A stretch of DNA of 64,000 nucleotides. Source: a virus. The translations under genes were made by a program, and so were the position numbers. A model generated the notes under the pieces. The model was not told the DNA's origin and did no database searches. It worked only from the letters and a program-made list of their open reading frames with translations. Positions within the stretch are counted from its first letter, which is position 1. Every line of letters begins with the position of its first letter. The stretch lies in IMG/VR virus record IMGVR_UViG_3300038410_000026, positions 1-64,000 of that record. One strand, 5' to 3'. Positions 47,296 to 57,600 of this stretch are shown piece after piece.

Positions 47296-48183
47296 ATGGG
47301 AGTTTTTGACGACATCTTGGAAAACGTCGAGGATGACGACAAGGAAATCTTCGACAAGTACCCGCAGCTTAAAGAAACGGTAGATGGCTTAGAGGCCCGT
47401 TACTCTGATGCCGACAACCGCCTGAAGGGATGGGAAAGCTGGGCGCTCAAGCACTACAACTACGACAGCGGGAAAACCACTGAGCAGATCGCAGCCGAGC
47501 GGAAAGCCCAAGAGATGGAAGCCAGAGCCAGGGCGCTGGAAGCTTTAAAGGATACGGAAATGACATTCGATGAAATCCTCGAAGGATTGAGGGGACAGGG
47601 ATTTGTCAAGCGCGACGAGATCCCCGAAGTGGTTAAGCAGGCCACTTCGGGCTTGGTGTCTCGGGAGGAATACAGCAATTCTCAAAACCAACTGGCCTTG
47701 GGATTTGAGTACATCTACAAGAAGACCGCCCATCTCCCGTCCAAGCACATGAAGGAATTCGGCGATCCGATGAACATGAATGACTTCATGGACCATTGGC
47801 AGAAGTCCGGGATCAAGGACCCGGATCAGGCTTACGAATCCTTCATCTCTCCCTTGAAGCAGGAGCGCGACAAGGTGGCGGCGGAGAAGCGGGAGAAGGA
47901 ATACCAGGATCGGGTCGAAGCCGCCCGCAAGGAAGGCGAGGAAAAAGCTCGCCGAGAAATGTCGATGGGGCAGGGTGGAAGGATTCCCAGCGACCAAGGC
48001 GGAACATCCGGGATGGGGATGTTGGAGCGACAGATTATGCAGAAGCGCACGCAATCCGGGGCACAGAAGGATAATCCCCCCGAAATCCCTGACAGCGTGA
48101 AGCTTGGCGACGGGACACTGGCCCAACTCGGGTACGAAAAGTACCTGAAAGGAGAACTCGGAGCGGACAACAAAGTTCAATAG
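47296..48183 (+). CDS. Scaffolding protein-like
   Basis: 295 residues, highly charged and helical, with coiled-coils at about 50-90 and 195-225 (ERDKVAAEKREKEYQDRVEA) and Gly-rich C-terminal part. Position immediately before the major capsid gene and composition fit a scaffold protein. GAGGGATGGA precedes the ATG. Confidence 0.7.
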   Translation: MGVFDDILENVEDDDKEIFDKYPQLKETVDGLEARYSDADNRLKGWESWALKHYNYDSGKTTEQIAAERKAQEMEARARALEALKDTEMTFDEILEGLRGQGFVKRDEIPEVVKQATSGLVSREEYSNSQNQLALGFEYIYKKTAHLPSKHMKEFGDPMNMNDFMDHWQKSGIKDPDQAYESFISPLKQERDKVAAEKREKEYQDRVEAARKEGEEKARREMSMGQGGRIPSDQGGTSGMGMLERQIMQKRTQSGAQKDNPPEIPDSVKLGDGTLAQLGYEKYLKGELGADNKVQ

Positions 48184-48197
48184 GCTCCGAATGAACT

Positions 48198-49166
48198 ATG
48201 GCGCTGACTTTAACTGAGATCAACGCTTACACTCTCCAGTATATTGTTCCGAAGACCACTGATGTGATCTTCCTGAACAGCCCGGTTTTCACCCGGCTGC
48301 ACAGTCGGAACATGGAGAGGTTTTCGGGCGGCTTGCAGATTCAGCGGCCAATCATTGTTGGCCAATTGAACGGTGGTCCGCTTGGCCGTGGCGATCCGAT
48401 GAACATCGATTTCGTCACGACCGATACGGCACTCGTCGTGGACATGAAGGCGTACTACACCAACATCACGCTTTATGGATTCGACTCCATGAAGAACGAT
48501 GGGGAGCAGGCGGTTTTCTCCCAGGTGGAGTTGAAATTCCAGAACGCCTCGCTCACGATGGCGAAGCTGCTCGCAACAGACATGTATCTGAACGACGTGG
48601 CCCCTCGCACGAAGGCCCTGACTGGATTCCAGCAGTGGTACGACGACGGGAACACCTACACAACCATCGGGGGAATCCTCCGTTCGGATGTGCAGACGGT
48701 GGGCACGGTCGGCGGCTTGAACTCCTATGTGGCGACCTTGACCACATTCTCGCTCCAGGCGGTGAACACGGCCTATGGAAACGCATGGTTCGGCAACGAC
48801 CACGTAGATCTAATTCCGGCCACGCAAAATGGCTGGAACCTGATGTGGAACGCCATGCAGCCCCTCCAGCGTTATTACGACAAGGAATCGGATGTCGGCG
48901 TAGCTGGCTTCCAGTCCTTCCGTTTCAACGCTGCCGAGGTGGTGGTGGACAAGTATATGTCAACCGGAACCAACGGAGTCATGTATGGGTTCAACACCAA
49001 ATACATCGAGTGGTATTTCTCCACTAATCCCAAGTTCCAGTTCGGGTTCACCGGATTTAAGGAAACGAACAATACCATCGATGTGGCGGGCCAGTTCCTG
49101 GTCGGCTCAAATATTGTGGTGCCGAACCCGCGCAGCGGCTTCAAGCTACTTTCTACGCTGTTCTGA
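48198..49166 (+). CDS. Major capsid protein
   Basis: 322 residues. TEINAYTLQYIVPKTTDVIF at the start, a central FQQWYDDGNTYTTIGGILRS and the C-terminal SGFKLLSTLF are the marks of HK97-fold coat proteins of this size. It lies after the scaffold-like gene and before the decoration-like genes. No separate protease gene was seen. Confidence 0.85.
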   Translation: MALTLTEINAYTLQYIVPKTTDVIFLNSPVFTRLHSRNMERFSGGLQIQRPIIVGQLNGGPLGRGDPMNIDFVTTDTALVVDMKAYYTNITLYGFDSMKNDGEQAVFSQVELKFQNASLTMAKLLATDMYLNDVAPRTKALTGFQQWYDDGNTYTTIGGILRSDVQTVGTVGGLNSYVATLTTFSLQAVNTAYGNAWFGNDHVDLIPATQNGWNLMWNAMQPLQRYYDKESDVGVAGFQSFRFNAAEVVVDKYMSTGTNGVMYGFNTKYIEWYFSTNPKFQFGFTGFKETNNTIDVAGQFLVGSNIVVPNPRSGFKLLSTLF

Positions 49167-49180
49167 GGAGGTGAAAGACT

Positions 49181-49609
49181 ATGGTAACCAGTGGAATTGC
49201 GACAGATCTTGGCGGTCAAGTAACCTTCCGGCGCTTCACCATCACCTACGCTGATCTGACGGATGCCGATACTTCGCAGACCATCAACCTGTTCACTCTG
49301 CCGAAAGGCGGAATTATCCTTGGTGTTCGCATCAAGCATTCGACCGCTTTTTCGGGTGGTACGGTGGCCACCTGCACGGTTTCGGTGGGATCTGCTGCCG
49401 GTACGGCTACCGATTTCGCTTCGGCCTACGATATCTTTTCGGCTGCCGGAGATACGGCCTTCCAGGTCACATCCGAATTCAAGGCTGTAACTTACGTAGC
49501 CGACACGGTGACTGCCACTGTCACCACAACGGTAGGGAACGTGACTGACACTACGGCTGGATCTGTGGATATCGATGTCTGCTTCCTGAACGTGACTACT
49601 CCGCTGTAA
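49181..49609 (+). CDS. Head decoration or fibre-like protein
   Basis: 142 residues, beta-rich with many Thr and Val (VTATVTTTVGNVTDTTAGSV). GGAGGTGAAAGACT precedes the ATG. Composition fits a capsid-surface or virion protein; no family name. Confidence 0.6.
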   Translation: MVTSGIATDLGGQVTFRRFTITYADLTDADTSQTINLFTLPKGGIILGVRIKHSTAFSGGTVATCTVSVGSAAGTATDFASAYDIFSAAGDTAFQVTSEFKAVTYVADTVTATVTTTVGNVTDTTAGSVDIDVCFLNVTTPL

Positions 49610-49631
49610 AGCTGAGGGAGGTGATCCAAAA

Positions 49632-49841
49632 ATGTCGATTGAAGCTTATCACGCGCCGTTTTCACCGGCAGGAACGAGCCAGTATTGGGGGACGGCAGCC
49701 CCAGCAGCCGCAACAGACGGAGCCTATCAGTTGGGAGATATCGTGTGGAACACGGTCCCCACTTCCGGCCAGCCCATCGGTTGGGCTTGCAGCGTAGCCG
49801 GAAGCCCTGGGACCTGGATAGCGATGGCGAACTACGCATAA
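49632..49841 (+). CDS. Small virion protein
   Basis: 69 residues, Trp-containing beta pattern (GDIVWNTVPTSGQPIGW) found in small phage head-fibre or decoration proteins. Its ribosome site GGAGGTGATCC is complementary to the entire 3' end of 16S rRNA, which suggests very high translation. Confidence 0.6.
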   Translation: MSIEAYHAPFSPAGTSQYWGTAAPAAATDGAYQLGDIVWNTVPTSGQPIGWACSVAGSPGTWIAMANYA

Positions 49842-49850
49842 GAGGCTCAC

Positions 49851-50471
49851 ATGGCAGCTATTTCAGAATTCAAGAACAATCAGCCGCAGAGCGCGGTTCA
49901 GTATGGGACCACGGCAACGGCGGCTCTCTTGGAGGGGGCCGGAACTTCATCCAGCCCCTACTCTAGCGGCACCACTGCCGACAAGAATTTCATCGGCTAT
50001 TGGCTGAAGACCACCGCCCTCAGCGGCACCACCAGGGGCGTGTATCTCCGGCTCTATATTGCCGGGGCCGGATGCTCTGGCGAGGCTGCCCGCATTTTTA
50101 CCACGGTCAATGGCGTAGCGGGAGGCACCGGAGGTATCCATGGCGCTCACATCACGGGCAGCCTGGATGCCACTGGAACCTGCGGTGGACTGTTGGTGGG
50201 ATGCCGAGCGACCCTTGGAGTCAGCGAGGCTACCCGGAGTTTGTCCGGAACCTTCGCCGCGCTTCAGGTGGACAGCGACATCGGCACGGGGAACACAATG
50301 CCCGGAACCACCAGCTTCATCCGGGTGGCGAACAACAACTCGGTGGCGATTGCGAACCTGTTCGAGATTCCCACCGGGGTTGTGACCAGAAAGGGCTCCG
50401 CTCCGAGCGCGAGCGATGGTCTGGCATGTAGGATCAATGGAGCTTTGGCCTACATCATGGTCGGGACATAG
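49851..50471 (+). CDS. Virion structural protein, beta-rich
   Basis: 206 residues, Gly/Ala/Thr-rich, with TGSLDATGTCGGLLVGCR and GTFAALQVDSDIGTG. The pattern recalls head- or tail-fibre trimers. No family recognised. Confidence 0.6.
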   Translation: MAAISEFKNNQPQSAVQYGTTATAALLEGAGTSSSPYSSGTTADKNFIGYWLKTTALSGTTRGVYLRLYIAGAGCSGEAARIFTTVNGVAGGTGGIHGAHITGSLDATGTCGGLLVGCRATLGVSEATRSLSGTFAALQVDSDIGTGNTMPGTTSFIRVANNNSVAIANLFEIPTGVVTRKGSAPSASDGLACRINGALAYIMVGT

Positions 50472-50475
50472 GCGG

Positions 50476-50814
50476 ATGCGGAAGCTGGATGTTTCGGATT
50501 ATCCGTGCGAGGTGTTAAGGGCGACTCCGGAAAATCCCGAAGGGGTCCTCATCACCGAGCCGTATGAAGTGAAGAAGTCCATCGTGGGCGTGATGTTTTC
50601 CCAGGAGCGCTTGGATGCCCACGAGCTTTTGGAGCGGGACGATCTGGCGAAAAAGGTTCTCTCATCCAATGGGTTCATTCTCTTGGAAGAAGCGGAATAC
50701 ATCAGAATTAAGGCTGCGTTTGAGGCGTTTCGAGGGTTCCGCAGGATCGACGTGGATCTGGTGCGAAGGGTAATGAATGCACCTGAGATCAAAGTCCGGG
50801 AAGCTGATTCCTGA
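50476..50814 (+). CDS. Hypothetical head-region protein
   Basis: 112 residues from the ATG at 50476. The C-terminal half is helical (AAFEAFRGFRRIDVDLVRRV). Last gene before the terminator at 50839, so probably the end of the head operon. Confidence 0.55.
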   Translation: MRKLDVSDYPCEVLRATPENPEGVLITEPYEVKKSIVGVMFSQERLDAHELLERDDLAKKVLSSNGFILLEEAEYIRIKAAFEAFRGFRRIDVDLVRRVMNAPEIKVREADS

Positions 50815-50838
50815 TCCGGTAGACCAAACATCAAGAGA

Positions 50839-50870
50839 GGGCCGGTGGCATCGAGCTTCCGGCCCTTTTT
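50839..50870 (+). terminator. Rho-independent terminator after the head genes
   Basis: GGGCCGG, 13-nt loop, CCGGCCC, TTTTT. It separates capsid genes from the connector and tail genes. Confidence 0.85.
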
Positions 50871-50889
50871 GCTAGTTGAAGGAGAAAAG

Positions 50890-51198
50890 ATGGGTCCAGT
50901 AACGATAGTCGTAAAGGTATTGGCGGCGGGAACCCCAGTTCAGGTCACTACGGACAGTACGGTTGTTGCTTCAATGCTCAATTTCCATCCGGTAGCTGCC
51001 AATGCGGGCAACGTCTATGTCGGATCTTCCGGTCTGAACAAGACTTCATTCGCCAATGTAATCACCGAAATCGCCAAGACTGGGCCTGACTTCCAAATTA
51101 TTCCCGGAGCGGGTGCCAGTGCATTGGTGGTTTCCGAGTACTGGATCGATGCCGTAAACACCAACGATCAGGTCACCGTGACGTACTGGACGCTCTGA
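50890..51198 (+). CDS. Small virion protein
   Basis: 102 residues from the ATG at 50890 (AAGGAGAAAAG before). Beta-rich (TIVVKVLAAGTPVQVTTDST). First gene after the terminator; probably a virion protein of the connector region. Confidence 0.55.
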   Translation: MGPVTIVVKVLAAGTPVQVTTDSTVVASMLNFHPVAANAGNVYVGSSGLNKTSFANVITEIAKTGPDFQIIPGAGASALVVSEYWIDAVNTNDQVTVTYWTL

Positions 51199-52352
51199 TG
51201 GCACAGTGGGGAGACAAGTTGTTTTCGATGCGAGGGCGGGTGATCCAATTTCGCCCTGGCGTATCGAAAGATCAAGTGGACGGCTGGATCAATGACCGCA
51301 TCCGGCAAGCCATAGACTCGCGCATCTTTTGGTCCGATCTGCTGCAACCGGGTCTTATCGCGGTTCCGGACATGTACAACACCGGAACGGCTACCACCGC
51401 CAACGGTTCTGGAACGGTCGCGGGAACCTTGACAGCGTGGCCGATTGACGACAAGGTGAACACCACGCTCGCAGCAGCCGTGGATGAAATCGGATATTTC
51501 CCCGCCACTCCGACATCTATGACCGGCATCACGGCGGATACAATCCTGCTGGTAGACAACGGCGGATCAAACCAGGAAGTCGTTCCGGTGATCCGTGTGG
51601 ACACCACACAGTTCATCGGAAAGTTCTCCAAATATCATGATGCTGGCGAAACGATTACCTGTTCTTCTTTGGTAGGCAGGCAATTCCGGGTTTCTTCGAG
51701 CTATCCGATTTTCACGGTTCAGGCCGTGACTTCCGCCACCAGCCTGCTGCTCGACAATCCCTGGAGTAGCACCGGATTGACCGATGTAGCCTACCAAATC
51801 ATCGGGATGTATTACACCCTGGCCACCGATATCAAAGACATTCTGACCGTTGTGGACACCCAATACGGGGGCTGGCCGTTGCGTTATCACGTTTCGATTT
51901 CGGAACTGAACTGGCGCGATCCCCAGCGCACTTCTTTCGGGCCACCGCAGATGCTGGCCGATCTGGCTCCCAATGCTTGCGGCAACATGCAGTACGAGCT
52001 TTGGCCGACACAGTACGCAGCCCGTCAGGTCTGGTATCTCTATCGCAAGCAATGGCCAGAACTCGTGAATGATAACGACGTTCCGCCGTGGTTTATCAAT
52101 CCCATGGTGTTCGTTCACGGTGCGATTGCTGACGCCTTGCGCTGGCGTAAGGGCAAGGAAGACCCTTTCTTCAATCCCGATCTGGCGGAAGTATTTGAGC
52201 GTAAGTTCCTGATGGGCCTGGACGACGCGAAGAATGCCGACGAGTCCAAGTCGCCCAACCAGTATTCGTTCGACTACACCAAGATCTTCGGAGCCGGAGG
52301 AGCCAATTTCTGGGTTTCCCACGATCCGGATGTCTGGAATTGGGAGATGTAA
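51198..52352 (+). CDS. Head-tail connector-like protein
   Basis: 384 residues. The start VIQFRPGVSKDQVDGWINDR and the end, which runs through INPMVFVHGAIADALRWRKG, suit adaptor-type proteins that follow the capsid gene. A beta-rich insert occupies the middle. It overlaps both neighbours by 1 nt. Confidence 0.55.
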   Translation: MAQWGDKLFSMRGRVIQFRPGVSKDQVDGWINDRIRQAIDSRIFWSDLLQPGLIAVPDMYNTGTATTANGSGTVAGTLTAWPIDDKVNTTLAAAVDEIGYFPATPTSMTGITADTILLVDNGGSNQEVVPVIRVDTTQFIGKFSKYHDAGETITCSSLVGRQFRVSSSYPIFTVQAVTSATSLLLDNPWSSTGLTDVAYQIIGMYYTLATDIKDILTVVDTQYGGWPLRYHVSISELNWRDPQRTSFGPPQMLADLAPNACGNMQYELWPTQYAARQVWYLYRKQWPELVNDNDVPPWFINPMVFVHGAIADALRWRKGKEDPFFNPDLAEVFERKFLMGLDDAKNADESKSPNQYSFDYTKIFGAGGANFWVSHDPDVWNWEM

Positions 52353-52708
52353 TGCCACCTCGTTTCATGAGAAATCGAGCCATGCCAATGCCGGTAGAGC
52401 CAGCAACCGTGCCCCCTGAACGGAAGGATATGCTGACGGAGCACCTTTCTCCTGCCAATCGGCAGGATGTTCCATTCAATGCTCCCATGCACGAGTTTCT
52501 GGGAGCCACCGCCCGCTTGCAGGAAGAAAAGGCGGAGATGCGGTATCAGAAGAAAATGAACCAAATGGTCGATCCGGTTCATGACGAACAGTTGTGGCAG
52601 AGGAAGATGCGAGATCACGAGATCATCCACAACTATCGACGCACGGTGACCGACATGCGCGGAACGCAAACCAAGACCCGAGAGGGCATGACGATCCCGA
52701 AGCCGTAG
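52352..52708 (+). CDS. Hypothetical helical protein
   Basis: 118 residues from the ATG overlapping the previous stop (TAATG). Met- and charge-rich with a helix RLQEEKAEMRYQKKMNQMV. Located among connector genes. Confidence 0.5.
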   Translation: MPPRFMRNRAMPMPVEPATVPPERKDMLTEHLSPANRQDVPFNAPMHEFLGATARLQEEKAEMRYQKKMNQMVDPVHDEQLWQRKMRDHEIIHNYRRTVTDMRGTQTKTREGMTIPKP

Positions 52709-52709
52709 T

Positions 52710-52928
52710 ATGCCCAGAAAAGCGAGCAGAGGCGAATTGGAGAGCCTGTCCAGGTATTTTCTCTCTCCGTCCAGACGCAAGACAGGCGGAATGAGAGTAC
52801 GGACTAGAAAACAGAAAGGCTTCGCCGAGCGCGTAGAGGCTGCCGACCGGGGCCGGAAGCGGATGCAGGCACGGATGCGGAAGACAGCGAGGGTGCGCTT
52901 TCGGCGAAGAAGAGGTTCCAGGCGGTAG
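52710..52928 (+). CDS. Small strongly basic protein
   Basis: 72 residues with more than a third Arg or Lys, ending VRFRRRRGSRR. One nt from the previous stop. It may bind DNA in the head; function not known. It echoes the Arg-rich micropeptides at 46315 and 46452 in character only. Confidence 0.55.
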   Translation: MPRKASRGELESLSRYFLSPSRRKTGGMRVRTRKQKGFAERVEAADRGRKRMQARMRKTARVRFRRRRGSRR

Positions 52929-53579
52929 ATGCCGTCTTATACTTTGGCGGATCTGGAGCAGCGTGTTTACTCCAGGCTGGAAAATAATTCGGTTTTTTAC
53001 CCGCAGGCAGAAGTCGATGCGGCGGTGAACGAATGTCTTCGCGTTCTGAATTTACATACCGGGTTTCTCCAGAATTCCGTGGTCATCACATCGGAAGCTG
53101 GTCGGGTTTTTTACGACATTCCGTATCCTATGCTATTCCCCATTGCCGTAACCCTCGCGGGTCGGCAGTTGAAACGATCTTCCCTGCCCTCGATGGCATT
53201 GAAATTCCGGGACTGGACGAGGCACGCCAGTTCGACCTTCGGGCCAGTTGCGGACTGGATGCCCCTCGGTATCCGGAAGTTGGCGATCCATCCCGCCGAT
53301 TCAACCGGGGGCAGGGAACTTAAAATTTATGGAGTCATTGAGCCGACAGTTTTGGTGGGAGCTACTGACGCCATCATTCTTCAGGACGAGTACGTGGACA
53401 TCTTGGAAGAATATGCTGCGCATATCATACAACTAAAGGAGGGGGGCAAGATCTTCTCCGATGCTTCCCTCCTCTTTTTGAGGTTCCAGGAAAAGATGCG
53501 GGAATACGCACGATGGAGGAACTACGTTCAGCCACGGTACTTCGTGGAGGTGGAGAGTGTGAAGATCGCTGGAGGGTAG
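52929..53579 (+). CDS. Head-tail adaptor-like protein
   Basis: 216 residues. TLADLEQRVYSRLENNSVFY, EVDAAVNECLRVLNLHTGFL and the final EYARWRNYVQPRYF are the pattern of podovirus-type head-tail adaptors. Neighbours are also connector-like. Confidence 0.6.
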   Translation: MPSYTLADLEQRVYSRLENNSVFYPQAEVDAAVNECLRVLNLHTGFLQNSVVITSEAGRVFYDIPYPMLFPIAVTLAGRQLKRSSLPSMALKFRDWTRHASSTFGPVADWMPLGIRKLAIHPADSTGGRELKIYGVIEPTVLVGATDAIILQDEYVDILEEYAAHIIQLKEGGKIFSDASLLFLRFQEKMREYARWRNYVQPRYFVEVESVKIAGG

Positions 53580-53594
53580 GGCCAATACCCGGAA

Positions 53595-54407
53595 ATGATT
53601 TCCGTATCCAATATCTACAGCCAGATCTGCACGATACTCATGGAGCCTCTGCCAACCGGACTGAGCACCGGCACCCTTACCGAGCAAGACTTTCTCAACA
53701 TTTTCAGCGACATCATCCAGGATTTCGTCGAGAGGGCCAGCCTGATCAAGCAGTTGATTAACATTCCCGCAGAAAGCGGTGTGAACTTTTACACGCAGCC
53801 GGATTATGCGCTTTCAATCCAGGAGATTCTCTACGACGAAAAGTACATGTATCTGACCGACTCTCTTGAACTGGATGCTTTGCTGCAAATCTGGAGAAAT
53901 ATGACCGAGGCGGTTCCCCGTCGCTGGGTGCAGGATCGCACCATGGTAAACACCTTCGAAATCGTGGGCGCTCCCCTCTGGGATGGATACACGGTTACGA
54001 TGACTGCCCCATTGTACGGGACCCTTTCCAGTATAAGCTCAGTTAATGATTTTACCTTTACAACTTCAGCCCCGCTGTACGGGACCATTTCCTCTTATAC
54101 CGGCCCGATGTACCTCGAATCCGGGGGCGGAATGCTGTTGGGCACAATCTCGGATATGGTCAGTTCAAACCATAACCTCGTCCTGGTTTCTCCGGTGAAG
54201 CCGTCCGGGATAGATTTCAGCCTGTCCAATATCATTGAATTCGTTTTGGACAGTTTCACTCCCTATATCAAATACGGAATCCTAGCCAAGATTTTTGAGA
54301 TCGACGGGGAGATGCGGGATGTCTTGCGGGCAAGGTACTGCAAGGCCAGATATGAGGAAGGAATCTTGTTGGCGAAGGCCATCGCAGCGGAGGCAGTGGA
54401 GGCGTAA
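53595..54407 (+). CDS. Head-tail connector/tail-region protein
   Basis: 270 residues. Helical ends (LTEQDFLNIFSDIIQDFVER and LRARYCKARYEEGILLAKAI) enclose a beta insert. Probably a second adaptor or a tail-completion protein. Overlaps the next gene by 1 nt. Confidence 0.55.
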   Translation: MISVSNIYSQICTILMEPLPTGLSTGTLTEQDFLNIFSDIIQDFVERASLIKQLINIPAESGVNFYTQPDYALSIQEILYDEKYMYLTDSLELDALLQIWRNMTEAVPRRWVQDRTMVNTFEIVGAPLWDGYTVTMTAPLYGTLSSISSVNDFTFTTSAPLYGTISSYTGPMYLESGGGMLLGTISDMVSSNHNLVLVSPVKPSGIDFSLSNIIEFVLDSFTPYIKYGILAKIFEIDGEMRDVLRARYCKARYEEGILLAKAIAAEAVEA

Positions 54408-54667
54408 TGCCATCTAGCAACACCATCACACCGCGCAAGCTTTATGTCGAGGATCTGGATCTGACCACCAATGCGAGCGGTGCCACGGCTTCGACCAACG
54501 TACTGGGCGCTCCCTCTAATCCAGTTACGGTCAACAAAATCGACATGGTGCGGCTGACGCAATTCACCCAGGCCGCTAATGATGCGGCGGCTGCGGCGGC
54601 TGGCGTAAATCTGGGTGAAGTCTATTACAACACCACGAATTCCAAGCTGCACGCAAGGCTGACCTGA
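54407..54667 (+). CDS. Small virion-region protein
   Basis: 86 residues. NSKLHARLT at the end and the YYNTTNSKLH motif are seen in tail-fibre head domains of phages. Overlaps the large tail gene by 1 nt. Confidence 0.55.
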   Translation: MPSSNTITPRKLYVEDLDLTTNASGATASTNVLGAPSNPVTVNKIDMVRLTQFTQAANDAAAAAAGVNLGEVYYNTTNSKLHARLT

Positions 54668-57600
54668 TGGCGATCAATCCTCCAGGCGAGTACCAGCCAA
54701 TCACGGTTCCTTTCGGGGACCGGGGTTGGGTATTGAAGCTCGATCCATCTCTTCTTCAGCAGGGACAATATCAGCTTGTCCGGAACATGGTCAGCTTGCA
54801 GGAGGGATCGATCCGGACCCGCAATGGGTATCGGGCGTTGAACACTGATCCTTTCCTGCTGATCATCGAGGCTGGAAACGTGGATTACATCCACAGCATC
54901 GGCTATCTCATCACGGGGGCCGATCTCTCCTCGAATTACCGTTACATCGGGGGAAACCAGTATATCTTCCGGATGGACTCCAATGTTCCTCCCGGAAACT
55001 ATGATTTAATCGCCGACCTGAACAACACGGAGTTCGGCAAACGATGGTCGATGGTCGGTTATCGCAAGAATTCTTCCGGATATCCATACGCTTACTTCGC
55101 CACCACGAGCTTCATGCTCAAGGACCCACTCACCGACAACACTACGGGGGCCTTGTTGGGTCAAGCCAATCCCGCTGCGGACGCGAAGCAGATTCAGAAG
55201 TGGGGGATCGACGCTCCCCCGACTCCGGTGATCTATGTAGGAGCGAATGGCGGAGGGCTGCTCGATCCGGTAATTTCCACCTACAACTACGTCATCACAC
55301 GAAAAAACCCCTTCACGGGAGTAGAGAGCAACCCTTCCATCCCTATGGCAGTCGAGATCGGAGATCCGGTCCTGACTCCCATGAACCCGAATTCTTCGAT
55401 CAGTCTCCTGATCGATCCCTATACCTGTTCGCTGCAATATCCAGACCCATCAAATACAAACGTTCTTTTTAAGGACCCGCAGGTTTATGGCAAGCAGACC
55501 ATCTGCCTATACCGCAAGGGCGGCTCCTTTTCCGATGGACTGTACCGATTCGTGAGAGCATTCGATTCCGACGATACCGGGAACCCTCCCACTATCCCCG
55601 ATTTCACTGGGATCTTCCCCTGGACGGACAATGTTCCCGATGCTGACATTATTGACGGTCGCATAGTTGATTTCGACAACTTCTGTCCTGTAGTGAGCAC
55701 CACTCCAGTTCCGATTGTCGCTGACATTATTGCTCTCGACCCAGTTCCCGGAGCTCCCGTCAAAACCTTTTACGTGAAGCTCGATGTTCACCAGGGATTT
55801 TATCCCAGCCATTCGACCATCCGGGACATCTTGCGCATCGGCAGCACGGTTACGGTAGGCTCCGGTGAGCTTAAGGAGCGGGCCATCGTGCGAGCCTTCC
55901 GGGACACCAGCCCGAATGATACGGTCGTCCTTTACCTTCAGAAGACGCATACCGTACCAGCCGATCCGAGCATCCAGCCATACGAAAAGCTGACTTGCGA
56001 TGCCAATACGAACCAGCCCTGCCGATTCTCGGCTCTGGCGTATGACTCTTTGTTCCTGGCTGGAGACGAAGCCAACCCCAATATTCTCTACAAATCCAAG
56101 ATCGGCAGGCCGGAATACTTTCCGGTTATCAATCTCACCGATGGCACTCCCGGAAACGTCGAAGTGGGTTCGCCATCGAACCCGATCATGAACATCTGCG
56201 AGTTCAACGGCAGCCTTATTTCATTGAACAAGGCTCGCATCTACGTGGTGCCGGTTTGGGGCAACCAGATGGGCGCTCCCCAGGAGACTCCAGCGCAGCG
56301 CGGATTGATCGCCAGTTGGGCATGGTGCAAGGGGGACAACTTCCTCGCCTATGTTGCCTATGACGGAGTGTATATCTGGAGCGGAAGCGACAGCATCAAG
56401 ATCAGCGAAGAGATCGATGCTCTGTTCAAGGGGGAATGGATCACGGTCGATGGGGAGAACATCGCCCCCATGAATCTGAGCGATCAGATCCCCGAAGGGG
56501 AATTCCTCTCTCCGGCAGATCGCATCAACATGGAGTACTTCCGCAACCAATTGCTCCTCGCCTATCAGGACATTAACGGAGGAGTTCAGCGGTTGCGATG
56601 GCACGAGCTATACCGGCGCTGGTCGCTCGACTCGGTTTCTCCCACTGTGATGAAGCTCGAAGCGGAAACGGGCAACCTGCTCTTTGCCACCGCTGATCCT
56701 GCCAACGGAGATACGATTGCGCATCTGAATTTGGATGATGTTCCGGCTACTCCTACATCCACTTCGACATCCGATGGATGGACTAGCTCTCAAGCTGACG
56801 GAGCCTCCATCGACTGGAAGCTGGTGACGGCCTCCTACACCCTAGGTAGTCCCACCCTTCAAAAGCAGTGGGGAGATATCATCCTCGAATTAAACAACCC
56901 CGCCGATACGGTCACCGTAAACATGTATTACGACTACGGGGCGGTGGATGCGGTGGATGTTTTCACGATAGCTCCAGCCACGGGCCGACGCCGATACACC
57001 TTGCCCTTCAATGCTGGAGCGGCGCGGGAAGCCTATGGCATGACCTTCATGTTCACGGGCAGCACCAAGCAGCCTACCACGCTCTATTCAATGACGTTCA
57101 CGGCCCTGCCCCTGACCAGCATCATGAAGGGCAGGGCCTATGACTGGGACAACCTGGGCTACCCGCACGACAAAAAACTTCAGCAGTTGTCCATAGAGTA
57201 CGACGTGGGCGGATCTCCGGTGACGCTCAATCTCGATACGGTCAGCGGAATCGGCGGAGCCACCGAGACGCAAGCGAAGCAGACTTTTGATCTGGTCAGC
57301 CCTGCCGCCACCTTTCCCACTGGCCCGGTGAGGGCCAGAACCTCCTTCCCGATCAACGATGGAACGATTGTGAAGCTGGCGCGGCTGCGTCCCACGATTC
57401 CGGCGCTCGAATTCAAGATCTGGTCGTACAACTTCGACTTCATCCAGTACCCGCCCGATATCGTTCCCTGGACCGAGTGGAGCGATCTGGGCTATCCCTG
57501 CGAGAAGATCCTGCGGGAGCTTCTGATTCAGGTGGATACCGGAGGCGTTGACGCCACCACCAGCGTGCAGGTCGATGGGGTGACGGCCCAGACTTTCAAG